This document shows, in pieces, positions 11,424 through 21,892 of a stretch of 64,000 nucleotides of DNA. Source of the stretch: Schistocerca nitens. Taxonomy: Eukaryota > Arthropoda > Insecta > Orthoptera > Acrididae. Each line of letters starts with the position of its first letter. Positions within the stretch are counted from its first letter, which is position 1. The translations under genes were made by a program, and so were the position numbers. The stretch spans positions 102,224,269 to 102,288,268 of the forward strand of contig NC_064625.1 in NCBI RefSeq assembly GCF_023898315.1. Reading direction: 5' to 3'. The notes under the pieces were generated by a model that was given only the letters and a program-made list of their open reading frames with translations, was not told the origin of the DNA and ran no database searches.

Positions 11424-11496
11424 GGACTAATGTAGTTATTTCAGTATACTAGTATTTTCCCTATAGATGAGACTACACAAGCATTTGGCAGATGTA

Positions 11497-11745
11497 TTTA
11501 ACACATGTCCTGCTCCCCCTCTCTGTGTTCAAGTCTTCCTCCCTTTCTTCATCCAATTCATCCTCCCACCTCTGTCTATCTCCTCCTCTCTTTGTCCATT
11601 TCCTTCACCCTCCTTTCTCTGACCATATCTCACTCACTATCTGTCGAACTATATTATCCTTCCTTTCTGTCTTTCCATCTCCTCCTCCCCCTCTTCCTTT
11701 TCTGCCTGCGCCCCCTTGTGGGGCGGTGGGTGGTATGATTGTTTA
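11497..11745. repeat. Pyrimidine-rich tract followed by GTGGGG motif
   Basis: A long C/T-rich run ending in a purine-rich GGGGCGGTGGGTGGTAT motif, with a second GGGGCGGCGGGTGG near 11813-11826. The arrangement resembles 32730-33060, so it looks like a dispersed repeat rather than a protein. Ser/Leu/Pro-rich open frames in it are compositional artefacts. Confidence 0.6.
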
Positions 11746-13250
11746 TATATAATGTAGAATTGTAATGTAACTGCAGAAAAGATGCATTTCTCGGTCGATT
11801 AACCATATGTGGGGCGGCGGGTGGAATTAATTGTTATATAAATGTTTCTATTATTTATGCTGTCTTTTGCCGTTCTCAACACTGGCTCTCTAACTACAAT
11901 ATTGGCAACCAGAAAGTCATTAGCAAAACGTGAAGCCTGTAATTTGAATTCCTAGTGCCCACTTCATCTGAGAAATACACTTATATCTACAGCTTATAGC
12001 TCTGAGGAATTAGGAGATTGTCTGGGATTTATAATCAAAAACGATTCTGTCTAAAATGTTCACTATATTCTGAAAGTCACAGACCAAAAAAAAGAATCCA
12101 CACAATCCAACTACCAGAGCAGTTCAGAGTCTAATGCGCTGATGCAACTATTACTGTTCACATTAAATGTTTAAGTGAATGCTCGCCATAATTTGATGAT
12201 AATGTTCACGAAACGCCACGCCAAATAATGGTAGAATGTTTGTCCAGCGGCAGCACGTGAAAATACGACATACGCAAACTGAAGATAGATCATTAAAGTC
12301 ATCCCAGAATTAACACTTCACTCGAAAACGAATTCATGGTTACGCGTATCCCGAGTAACTTATTACGGCATCTGAGGCTGTTTATAGCAATGATACCGAT
12401 GCGGCGCGACTCCCGGCACAGATGGTGCGCTAATCAACGTCTGGAGAGAACTGGGGCCTTACTTCCTCGCGCAGCATTCTTATATATAAAGCCGCGGTGC
12501 GGACGGCTAAGGGAACGCCTGATCAAATCTGCTCTCCCAACTAGCCGCTGGGCTAGTAATGCACCACTTTAAGTTACCGAATAAATCATCACATCCTTTG
12601 CTGATGGCCGATGAAGCTGTCAATTTAAATGTGCATTCAGCACACAGGTAAGTAATCATAATAAAAGTCTGACGTGGCTAAGTCAAATATTTTCGGCGAG
12701 AGAATTAATTTAATTACACTACACGCAGTGGACGAGCTCTGAACTTGCCCTTTGGAGATACGCTATCGCTATAGTTATATAATTATTGAGTTGAAACTTC
12801 TCACATCTTTATGATTATAGCGGATCTCCATTCTACTTAAATTTAAACATCCTAGCCTTATTTATTAGCCTACTTAATCTATCTTGCTTCCTTAATTTTT
12901 AAGACAAAAACCAGAAAATCATGAATTTCAACTAAAATCTTAATTTGTGAGATCCAGAAGACTGTTTCTACTAAATTCTTATGAAAAAGGAATCTAAATA
13001 TAAATTTTTAAGTCTCTAGCTCTTTTCTGTTACGCCAATGATTTTTACAGAAAAACGTCCAAATTTCGAAAATGGTTAAAGTTATTGAATTGACATTCAA
13101 CACATATTGATTTAGTATTACTCCTGACATGCTAGAAACGTTTCAGGTTATTTACTTGATTTTTAAAGTATTGCGCAACATTTATGACGTCAGAACTAGT
13201 TACAGCGGACTGGCTGGCACACAATGGAAAGACTGATGTGAATTTACTAC
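11746..13250. other. Unassigned AT-rich stretch; one TATA-like site
   Basis: No coding motif found. At 12480-12490 TATATATAAAGCCGCGGTGC looks like a TATA box followed by GC-rich sequence, and AATAAATCA follows at 12579. This could be an LTR or other repeat promoter, but I see no paired terminal sequences to prove it. Confidence 0.3.
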
Positions 13251-13254
13251 AGCG

Positions 13255-13375
13255 TGAGTAGGCTGCTTCCCTACACCCTCCCACACTTCAAAACCTCCCC
13301 AAGCCTCAAGCCTCTCACCTTCCTCCCCTCACTCCATCCATCCCTTCCTCTATCCATCTTAGCACAGCCTCACTC
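13255..13375. repeat. C-rich low-complexity tract
   Basis: Short pyrimidine-rich tract with many CCC triplets (CTCCCACACTTC, CCTCCCC); no structure beyond composition. Confidence 0.5.
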
Positions 13376-13489
13376 ATCAGCACATGTGGCCCCTGTAATG
13401 AAGTTCAAGCTAGCAGACCGATACTGCTCCCTTAGCAAACATGTCCTGCAGGGCAGGCTACACATCAGGGGATTGGAAGCCATTCATTT

Positions 13490-13715
13490 GCCTCTAACAT
13501 GCAATCTGCCATGCAACGTACGTTGATAAAGTGCACAATTGACTACGGAACCATTATTGTACTGACGTGTGCATTTATTAGTCTGATGCAAGTCCATGGT
13601 CACAATGTCTTTCTTTGGAGCATCAAATACATGAAAATCGTACAGGTAGAGTTTGGGACTGTATGGACGATGTGCAAGAGCTATCCAGCGAAACCCCTGT
13701 AGTATACTCAGAACA
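13490..13715 (-). pseudogene. mariner transposase scrap (C-terminal)
   Basis: The minus strand near 13710-13610 reads HRPYSPKLYLYDFHVFDAPKKDI, recognisable as the mariner YSPDLAPxDFHxFxxLK block with several substitutions; the third catalytic Asp is present (YDFHVF). No terminal repeat seen. Confidence 0.5.
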
Positions 13716-13727
13716 ACAGGGACATCA

Positions 13728-14015
13728 GGTCAGGGGAAAGCCATGATGACCTGCTTTGACTGCAACGGCCCACTGCTCATTGACTTTATGGAATACGACG
13801 CTGCAACTAACGCACTGTAAAAATGGAAGCGTACCATCAGGTCTAAACGCCCAGCTATTTTGATGGATGGCGTCATTATGTTGCTGGATAATGCACGCCC
13901 ACATGTCGCTAAGGTTGCTTCGACTACAGTCCCGATCTCTCTCCACGTGATTTCCATATTTTTGGAGCCTGAAAAAAAGAGATTCGTGTCTGTCAATTTG
14001 CTCTGGATCTACAGG
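13728..14015 (+). pseudogene. mariner transposase scrap (central)
   Basis: Plus-strand frames contain a segment like MTCFDCNGPLLIDFMEYD (mariner beta-strand region), then LLDNARPHVAKVAS (second catalytic Asp) and DYSPDLSPRDFHIFG (third) in a different frame, with a deletion between them. It lies back to back with the minus-strand scrap at 13490-13715, so two copies or one rearranged copy are present. Confidence 0.55.
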
Positions 14016-14019
14016 TGCA

Positions 14020-14660
14020 CGCCAGGGGACAATCATGATTCAGCAGTAAATCACAAACATATTTTGGTGAAAGCACTGACTGCCATGTCCCATGGTATGA
14101 AAAATGTATTAATAGTTATGGCGATTACTTTTGAGAAAACAAACAGTTTACTTTTTTCTCAATTTGTTTCATATTTATTTGACTAGCCCATATAATTCAT
14201 CCACGAAAGAAGTTGTACCCGTCGTTAACTCTTCAGTACGCTTGCAATTAGCCCTGACTAAATGTACGCAGCTACAGGAAACTGGATCAGATTCTAAGAA
14301 TATAAATCGAAACATGTGGGCAAGTGTACATCTAGTACGACATATGAATAAGATGCGCCAATAATGATAACATAAAAACTTGATAATTACAAGTATTGAT
14401 TTATGACAGTTAGTGGAACTTGTTACTAATTATGGAGATACAATCCAGAGAAAAATTTAATTATACAATGGGATAATACGGTCTCCAACAATTTTAATAC
14501 TGATTGCATTACATTAATTTGGAAGTTATATAACAATTAGTGATACGTACATTGGCGACAACGATCACTACGTCTGCTGGAGCTCATATTCGATTACCAT
14601 TCAACTAATATTTTTTTTAATTATTTAAAATTAAATCCCACTGCCGTTTCTGGTTCACAG
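14020..14660. other. No gene recognised
   Basis: AT-rich, unassigned. Confidence 0.35.
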
Positions 14661-14676
14661 TAGAATGTAGTGTAAT

Positions 14677-14909
14677 CTATTTAATCGTTTGGCTAGGGCC
14701 CCCCGTGGGGCAGGCCGTTCGCCGAGAGCCGGTCTTTCAATTTGACGCCACTTCGGCGACCTGCAGTCGATGAGGATGATAGGATGATGAGGCCAGCACA
14801 ACACCCAGTCCCTGGGCAGAGAAAATTCACCCGACCCACCCGGAAATGGAACCGGCGCCCAGAGGATTGACAACCCGTGACACTGACCATTCATCTACCG
14901 GGGGCGGAC
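14677..14909 (-). mobile_element. tRNA-Asp-like SINE with 12-bp duplication
   Basis: Read on the minus strand: GGTAGATGAATGGTCAGTGT (A box), then GGTTGTCAATCC, where GTC sits at the anticodon position, and GGTTCCATTTCC (B box). These fit a tRNA-Asp parent. The body TTTTCTCTGCCCAGGGACTG is shared with the tRNA-Gly-like SINEs. Flanked by ATGTAGTGTAAT (14665-14676 and 14910-14921). Confidence 0.82.
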
Positions 14910-14921
14910 ATGTAGTGTAAT

Positions 14922-15224
14922 GAAGCTTTAAGGAAACAATCGTGGGAATAACACCATGTGACCAAAAAATATTAAAATTTTATCCACCTCTGGAAGAAAC
15001 AGCCTTAGATAAGTAGTTTTTACCGCCGAAATGTATCGCCACACCACCAACTTTACCTACAGTATGACTGCATGATCTTATTAAGTAACAGTAAAAGAGC
15101 TGCCATTGTCATTTTTTGGACAAGATACAGTTGCAATGTTATGTGTGCCTCACTGCTTTTTTTAGCTAATTTGTGCCTGATTTTATTCTGAGAAACTCAG
15201 TAATGTATGTAAATACCGTAAATG
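14922..15224. other. No gene recognised
   Basis: Unassigned spacer before Tc1-like copy B. Confidence 0.35.
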
Positions 15225-15226
15225 TA

Positions 15227-16648
15227 CACTCCTGGAAATGGAAAAAAGAACACATTGACACCGGTGTGTCAGACCCACCATACTTGCTCCGGACACTGCG
15301 AGAGGGCTGTACAAGCAATGATCACACGCACGGCACAGCGGACACACCAGGAACCGCGGTGTTGGCCGTCGAATGGCGCTAGCTGCGCAGCATTTGTGCA
15401 CTGCCGCCGTCAGTGTCAGCCAGTATGCCGCGGCATACGGAGCTCCATCGCAGTCTTTAACACTGGTAGCATGCCGCGACAGCGTGGACGTGAACCGTAT
15501 GTGCAGTTGACGGACTTTGAGCGAGGGCGTATAGTGGGCATGCGGGAGGCCGGGTGGACGTACCGCCGAATTGCTCAACACGTGGGGCGTGAGGTCTCCA
15601 CAGTACACCGATGTTGTCGCCAGTGGTCGGCGGAAGGTGCACGTGCCCGTCGACCTGGGACCGGACCGCAGCGACGCACGGATGCACGCCAAGACCGTAG
15701 GATCCTACGCAGTGCCGTAGGGGACCGCACCGCCACTTCCCAGCAAATTAGGGACACTGTTGCTCCTGGGGTATCGGCGAGGACCATTCGCAACCGTCTC
15801 CATGAAGCTGGGCTACGGTCCCGCACACCGTTAGGCCGTCTTCCGCTCACGCCCCAACATCGTGCAGCCCGCCTCCAGTGGTGTCGCGACAGGCGTGAAT
15901 GGAGGGACGAATGGAGACGTGTCGTCTTCAGCGATGAGAGTCGCTTCTGCCTTGGTGCCAATGATGGTCGTATGCGTGTTTGGCGCCGTGCAGGTGAGCG
16001 CCACAATCAGGACTGCATACGACCGAGGCACACAGGGCCAACACCCGGCATCATGGTGTGGGGAGCGATCTCCTACACTCGCCGTACACCACTGGTGATC
16101 GTCGAGGGGACACTGAATAGTGCACGGTACATCCAAACCGTCATCGAACCCATCGTTCTACCATTCCTAGACCGGCAAGGGAACTTGCTGTTCCAACAGG
16201 ACAATGCACGTCCGCATGTATCCCGTGCCACCCAACGTGCTCTAGAAGGTGTAAGTCAACTACCCTGGCCAGCAAGATCTCCGGATCTGTCCCCCATTGA
16301 GCATGTTTTGGACTGGATGAAGCGTCGTCTCACGCGGTCTGCACGTCCAGCACGAACGCTGGTCCAACTGAGGCGCCAGGTGGAAATGGCATGGCAAGCC
16401 GTTCCACAGGACTACATCCAGCATCTCTACGATCGTCTCCATGGGAGAATAGCAGCCTGCATTGCTGCGAAAGGTGGATATACACTGTACTAGTGCCGAC
16501 ATTGTGCATGCTCTGTTGCCTGTGTCTATGTGCCTGTGGTTCTGTCAGTGTGATCATGTGATGTATCTGACCCCAGGAATGTGTCAATAAAGTTTCCCCT
16601 TCCTGGGACAATGAATTCACGGTGTTCTTATTTCAATTTCCAGGAGTG
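15227..16648 (+). mobile_element. Tc1-like element, copy B
   Basis: 1422 bp, TA duplications at 15225-15226 and 16649-16650. The left terminus starts CACTCCTGGAAATGGAAAAA and the right is its imperfect inverse. The transposase is intact and the AATAAAG signal lies at about 16587. Confidence 0.96.
15471..16493 (+). CDS. Tc1-like transposase, intact (copy B)
   Basis: A 340-residue cut-and-paste transposase that would bind the element ends and move it into TA sites. The start is chosen at 15471 because the protein homology begins there; the open frame continues upstream to 15222 into the terminal region, which is not part of the family protein. Residues 16-52 form the first helix-turn-helix (FERGRIVGMREAGW..., REVSTVHRCCRQW) and about 88-116 the second. 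The catalytic residues are D155 (VVFSDES), D244 (FQQDNARPH) and E277 (SPDLSPIEHV). Only 32 residues separate D244 from E277, against 34 in classical Tc1. C terminus GGYTLY. No intron is visible. Differs from copy C at a few residues (for example TRRT against TGRT near 204). Confidence 0.93.
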   Translation: MPRQRGREPYVQLTDFERGRIVGMREAGWTYRRIAQHVGREVSTVHRCCRQWSAEGARARRPGTGPQRRTDARQDRRILRSAVGDRTATSQQIRDTVAPGVSARTIRNRLHEAGLRSRTPLGRLPLTPQHRAARLQWCRDRREWRDEWRRVVFSDESRFCLGANDGRMRVWRRAGERHNQDCIRPRHTGPTPGIMVWGAISYTRRTPLVIVEGTLNSARYIQTVIEPIVLPFLDRQGNLLFQQDNARPHVSRATQRALEGVSQLPWPARSPDLSPIEHVLDWMKRRLTRSARPARTLVQLRRQVEMAWQAVPQDYIQHLYDRLHGRIAACIAAKGGYTLY

Positions 16649-16650
16649 TA

Positions 16651-17335
16651 TATCGAGCGGATGGACGTGTACGGGTATGGAGACAACCTTACGAATTTGT
16701 GGACGCTGCATGTCAGCAGGGGAGTGCTCAAACTGTTGGAAGCTCTGTAGTGATGTAGGGCGTGTCCAGTTGAAGTGATATAGGACCTCTGATACGTCTA
16801 GCTACGACTCTGACAGGTGACACATACGTAAGCATCCTGTGTTCAAAATGGCTCTGAGCACTATGGGACTTAACATCTATGGTCATCAGTCCCTAGAACT
16901 TAGAACTACGTAAACCTAACAAACCTAAGGACATCACACAACACCCAGTCATCACGAGGCAGGGAAAATCCCTGACCCCGCCGGGAATCGAACATCCTGT
17001 GTGATCACCTGCATCCATTCATGCCCATTGTGCATTCCGACAGACTTGGGCAGTTCCAGCAGGAGAGTAGGACACCGCACACGTGCAGAATTGCTAAAGA
17101 GTGACTCCAGCAACACTCTTCTGGGTTTAAACGCTTCCAGTGACCGCCGAACTCCCCAGACATTAATATTATTGAGCATGTCTGGGATGGCTTGCAATGT
17201 GATGTTCAGAAGAGATCTCCACCCTCTCGTACTCTTACTGATATATGGGCAGCGCTGCAGGGTTCGTGGTGTCAGCTCCCTCCAGCACTGCTTCAGACAT
17301 TAGTCAAGTTCATGCCAGTCCTGGTGCTCGCGGGA
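16651..17335 (+). pseudogene. Older Tc1-like transposase remnant, split by a SINE
   Basis: A different Tc1-like family from copies A-D. After the SINE at 16842-16992, the plus-strand frames read DHLHPFMPIVHSDRLGQFQQ, where the catalytic QQD has become QQE. Then come SPDINIIEHVWDGLQ (catalytic Glu present) and the family C-terminal block RSPPSRTLTDIWAALQGSW and PPALLQTLV. Multiple stops. The N-terminal part of the same family appears separately at 26445-26900 (minus). Confidence 0.75.
16842..16992 (-). mobile_element. tRNA-Gly-type SINE, 5'-truncated
   Basis: Minus-strand SINE ending in the tail GAGCCATTTTGAA; the 5' end is cut in the B box (GTTCGATTCCCGG). Flanked by a 9-bp duplication CATCCTGTG (16833-16841, 16993-17001), inserted into the Tc1-like remnant. 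Confidence 0.85.
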
Positions 17336-17336
17336 G

Positions 17337-17384
17337 CGCTACACGATACTACGCTACACGATACTACGCTACACGATACTACGG
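17337..17384. repeat. Three tandem 15-bp units
   Basis: CGCTACACGATACTA repeated three times, ending ACGG. It sits exactly where the Tc1-like family C terminus (ending ...TRY) would end, so it looks like a tandem expansion of the last coding bases. Confidence 0.9.
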
Positions 17385-17449
17385 AGATGTGGCAGTTTCT
17401 TTGGCCTTTCAGTCTATTTTGACTTTAATTCGGCGCCATAAACAACCTT

Positions 17450-18276
17450 GTTGTTGTTGTGGTCTTCAGTCCTGAGACTGGTTTGATGCAGCTCTCCATG
17501 CTACTCTATCCTGTGCAAGCTTCTTCATCTCCCAGTACCTACTGCAACCTACATCCTTCTGAATCTGCTTAGTGTATTGATCTCTTGGTCTCCCTCTACG
17601 ATTTTTACCCTCCACGCTGCCCTCCAATGCTAAATTTGTGATCCCTTGATGCCTCAAAACATGTCCTACCAACCGATCCCTTCTTCTAGTCAGGTTGTGC
17701 CACAAACTTCTCTTCTCCCCAATCCTATTCGATACCTCCTCATTAGTTACGTGATCTACCCACCTTATCTTCAGCATTCTTCTGTAGCACCACATTTCGA
17801 AAGCTTCTATTCTCTTCTCGTCCAAACTGGTTATCGTCCATGTTTCACTTCCATACATGGCTACACTCCATACAAATACTTTCAGAAACGACTTCCTGAC
17901 GCTTAAATCTATACTCGATGTTAACAAATTTCTCTTCCTCAGAAACGATTTCCTTGCCATTGCCAGTCTACATTTTATATCCTCTCTACTTCAACCATCA
18001 TCAGTTATTTTGCTCCCAAAATAGCAAAACTCCTTTACTACTTTAAGTGTCTCATTTCCTAATCTAATTCCCTCAGTGTCACCCGACTTCATTCGACTAC
18101 ATTCCGTTATCCTCGTTTTGCTTTTGTTGATGTTCATCTTATATCCTCCTTTCAAGACACTGTCCATTCCGTTCAACTGCTCTTCCAAGTCCTTTGCTGT
18201 CTCTGACAGAATTAGAATGTCATCGGCGATCCTCAAAGTTTTTACTTCTTCTCCATGAATTTTAATACCTACTCCG
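17450..18276 (-). mobile_element. RTE-like LINE, 5'-truncated
   Basis: Minus strand, with the 3' (CAA)n tail at 17450. Reads from FGVGIKIHGEEVKTLRIADD (FADD changed to IADD) through NINKSKTRITECSR, then a frameshift near 17970-17990, and on to MYGSETWTITSLDEKRIEAF and SQD at the end. Flanked by a 9-bp duplication AACAACCTT (17441-17449, 18277-18285). Dead on arrival because the 5' two-thirds is missing. Confidence 0.9.
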
Positions 18277-18305
18277 AACAACCTTAACAGATTATAATAA
18301 CCATG

Positions 18306-18629
18306 GCATCGGTATGCTGCTGTTGGGGCGAACGCAAAGCCGTCGCCACACGGGACGAGGTAGCTAACGTTGACATGCGCGCATGTAGTATATTCAGTGT
18401 CACGAGACACTGCGCTGTCGGCAGACGGCACGAGTTAGTTAACGTGATTTTGAGCTTTCAGCGATCTTCAGCGGCAGTTGTCGGCTTTGTTTGCCTCGCA
18501 AGCCATATAGTTCGTTCACAAAAGTGGATAAGGAATTCCTACATTAGCTCTATTAAAACGCTTATTTCCTCTCTTGTCTGCATGCTAGTCATGTATTTGT
18601 TGTCTGCAGTATACATAAATAAAAACTTC
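18306..18629 (+). mobile_element. Candidate unclassified retroposon
   Basis: A 324-bp segment between 10-bp direct repeats AATAACCATG (18296-18305, 18630-18639). It ends with ACATAAATAAAAACTTC, an A-rich 3' end with a polyadenylation-like AATAAA. No coding motif or tRNA boxes recognised. The duplication could be chance. Confidence 0.4.
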
Positions 18630-18639
18630 AATAACCATG

Positions 18640-18965
18640 AAAGTGTAATAAAAAGACAAAAATGAAAGATGTACGTCTCGGTCAGTAAGGACGTCAGCTT
18701 AAGAAAGCTCACCAACTTTAAGAAACTGACTACTGACAGCGAATGCACTTACATTTACGTAATAACAAATATTACAGAAACTAGTTGCATTATTTTCTTG
18801 CGAAAGTCCCACCGCCTTTTAAAAAACGCGAGGGTGAAAAAAAATATACACTACGATGCGAATCCTCTGCCTATTCATTCTTGGTTCTTTAATGTGCCGT
18901 CTTATCCAACTACACTAAGCTAAAACTCTGTGTTTTGTGACTTCATATTTTATGTTATAGTTGTG
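18640..18965. other. No gene recognised
   Basis: Unassigned. Confidence 0.35.
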
Positions 18966-18975
18966 TACACGCTTT

Positions 18976-19165
18976 CAGAATGAGATTTTCAATTTGCAGT
19001 GGAGTGAGCGCTGATACGAAACTTCCTGGCAGAAGTAAAGCTGTGGAGTGGGCGTGAGTCGTGCTTGGGTAGCTCAGATGGTGGAGCACCTGCCCGCGGA
19101 AGGCGAAAGCCCCGAGTTCGAGTCTCGGTCTGGCACACAGTTTCAATCTGCCAGGAAGTTTCATC
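18976..19165 (+). mobile_element. tRNA-bearing SINE with inverted arms
   Basis: A tRNA-like unit in plus orientation (about 19062-19137): GGTAGCTCAGATGGTGGAGC, stem-loop CTGCCCGCGGAAGGCGAAAG, B box GAGTTCGAGTCTC. It is flanked on its left by GAAACTTCCTGGCAG and on its right by the inverse CTGCCAGGAAGTTTC, so the arms are inverted here, whereas 654-979 has direct arms. The target duplication is TACACGCTTT (18966-18975, 19166-19175). Confidence 0.85.
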
Positions 19166-19229
19166 TACACGCTTTAACTGACGATTAATTTTAAGAATAA
19201 GTTTAATGCAGCCAAACAGCTGTACAAGT

Positions 19230-20150
19230 AGAAAGCACGATTATAATAATACACGAAATTATAAATGTTACATATTGTGGGTTGCGTAGCCAATTGTTGA
19301 TCGTGTCCTATTAATACAGAATCCTGTATGGTAACGTTTGCATATTACATGACACAGTTTACACTCACACGTTGTATTTGGTTCACGATATGAAGTGTTG
19401 TCACAAATAGGATGGTGAAAACCATAAACTGCCGTTTTGGTGATCATATGTCTCATCTCGAAATTTTCCTTTGTGCACGTTCGGTGAATCATGGCGCCTA
19501 TGCTGCAGAATTTTGGAGGTATGTCTTCCTTTGTTTTTTTTTTTCCTTTCGTGTCTTTCGTAGATATTACGTAGCGCTGGTGTTGGGTAGCATCAGGTTT
19601 ACCTGTTGGTCTTCAATCATGAAGGAATTCTTTGCTAGCAGATTCACGAGTCTGGATGGTGTTGTTTTGGGTACTCCGATCGCTTTCTTTATATAGGTCG
19701 CCTTTACTCTTTGTAGTGTCGTTCGATTTTTCATTGTGAGATTTGGACCGATGACTTCTATGCCATGTGTCTGTAGTGGTATTTCAGATCTGAATAGTAC
19801 CACTGCTGTCTATAGGTGGAGGGATATAATGTCTTCTGTTTCATGCTTGCATTGGTTTCTGTATTACACGTTTTGTGGATCATTTTTCAGGTGTTTGTAT
19901 CGTGACGCCTAGGTGCTTGAAATCTGTTACGATTTTCAGTTTTCTATCCTGTATGAAGATCTCAGTCGATGCAAGTGCTCGTCCTCCGTTCCTGAGCACC
20001 ATCATTTATTTTTTGTCGCATTTATTTCGAAGCCTTGTTCGACGCACCAATTTTTCATATCATTTGTCATTTCTTCGCAATGACCTTAGAGTCTATATCC
20101 ATGCGGAATTGCACCCTCCCTTTGAGGTACTCTTAAAATTTCTTCCGCTG
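19230..20150 (-). mobile_element. LINE 3' half with C-terminal zinc knuckle, decayed
   Basis: Minus-strand frames. About 20060-19880 has a reverse transcriptase thumb-like segment (NWCVEQGFEINATK, LASTEIFIQDRKLKIVTDFK, HLGVTIQT). 19803-19567 has HGIEVIGPNLTMKNRTTLQR and VKATYIKKAIGVPK. 19492-19268 ends with a CxxC...CxxxxHxxxxC-type knuckle (CECKLCHVICKRYHTGFC), common at the C terminus of several LINE clades. Frames are broken by stops. The clade is unknown to me. Confidence 0.68.
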
Positions 20151-20159
20151 CAAGAATAA

Positions 20160-21890
20160 ATAACAATTAATTAAAACTATTGCTAACTAGAACGACTTGT
20201 TTTCATGAATCTTCAATGGATAGTTGCCTTAAAACAGCTTAATCTCATAACACGCGAGTTACAACGCGAAAATAACAAAATATGAATATTCTTTAACCAT
20301 CAATATGTCGTTTTCCGTAATTTTATTACAACAAATAACAATTCATTGTCGAGACATTCAATGTGTTGGGTTGTACCGTATAACATAAAACCCACCGAAT
20401 ATGGGCTTCTACTGCACGCAAAAACTACAGTATGGTGACTTGCTTGCTGATTGTTTCGTAGGGGCCATTCCTGCTTCCTACAGGTTCTAGATTATGCGTC
20501 ACTTTGTCGAAATATCGCAGAACTTATTTTGTGTTTCATATGAAGAAACGGCTCCTGTTATACTGAAGCCAAACTAGCCCCTGCAGGCCGGCAACCCTTA
20601 TTACACCGCAGACGACGAGGTTGTCTATGCGCAAGGCGTACCAAAAGCACCATGGTAAACAGCGGCTATTTACATACAAGATATTGGAAACAGATATTCC
20701 GAGCACTACTTCCTGCAGGGGGAGCTCGAGCCCCGGCCTACAGGAAGTATCACTACGCCAAAACCTGATTGACTGGAGACAGCCATTTAGGGGCTATAAC
20801 CAGCCCCGAAGTTCAGTTCACTCCGGATGCCGACCTCGTGTACTGCGACCATTGAAGATTACGTCTTCGTCTCTGAATTGGACTGTTACTAGTGTGTGTT
20901 TGTGTGTTACCACGAACGTTTGTGGAAAAATAGAAGTGGAATTTTTTTTGACACAATTAGGAGACTTTTACTGGCATCGTTATTTTACCTTTCGTTTGTT
21001 GTTCAGTCATCATCCTTGTCAACTTACATAAATAAAAGTTACATTTGTTACAAATTGCGGATTGTCAGGCACAACAGCTCCTTAACGTGTAATAGCAGGA
21101 AGTGACGTTACAAAACTCGTAAGCGCCACGTCAACGTTAGGTAACGCTAGGATGACCAACTTTCCCGTATTTCGCGGGAACTCTCGTATTATAACCGCAT
21201 TATATTAATCTTTACGGCTCTCCTATTTACCACCTGTTTCTCCCGTATGTTCCGTCAGTGAACACTGTTGTAAATATTAGTCCTGCGAGGTACTACCGAC
21301 AGTTCTCTAACAGACAGATCTCGAAAAGATTTCCTATACTAATGGATACTGTTGTCGACACATACTATTTCTTCGGTTGGTGCTTTTAAGGAAAAAAAGC
21401 GATCTCGCTCAAGGGAATTCGAGCAGTGGAGAAAGAATGACACAACCTACGCGTCGAAGGGGGTCGGGGAATGTTGAGTTGTTTTTCTGTCAGTAGTGTA
21501 CTGGCAACGCACGGTGGCACTTTCCTCGTACCGATTAGCAGCTGTGGCACAACTGTGTAGACCTACAACTAGATCAGGCAACAGAACTAAAAATCTTCAA
21601 TATAACGGCTCAATATGCATTTTTACAATAGTAACAATTGGCTGTCATGATGCCTTAATACGCAAAAACTTAATAAATGAAATTTTGTTCAACTTGCAAA
21701 TCTTCTCACTGAATGTAAAGAACAGCTAAAACATCATTTACATCACCTTTCACAGCACATTTTCACGTTACGAACTCCTCTTTTCACAATTCCCATGTTC
21801 TTTACGTTAATTGCTGTCACTAGTTGCAGATATTCAACCAAAAACTGCTATTTAATGGCGTAACTACGGTGTGTTCACTTTGTCTCTTCC
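20160..21890. other. Unassigned stretch
   Basis: No coding motif. Around 20590-21060 a GC-richer part (GGGGGAGCTCGAGCCCCGGC) leads to CATAAATAAAAGTTAC, which could be the 3' part of an LTR or a SINE-like transcript end, but no matching partner is present in the window. Confidence 0.3.
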
Positions 21891-21892
21891 TA

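Noticed and set aside
12480-12590. LTR promoter and polyadenylation signal
   Set aside because: TATA-like and AATAAA-like motifs exist, but there are no TG...CA ends, target duplication or second copy in the window.
17291-17475. Short protein with T-R-Y-Y-A repeats
   Set aside because: The repeat comes from a 15-bp tandem expansion in a dead transposase remnant and continues into the antisense of a LINE tail.
19062-19137. Functional tRNA gene
   Set aside because: The tRNA-like fold is part of a repeated SINE with target duplications. The base before the anticodon is not the usual U and the same unit recurs in several copies.
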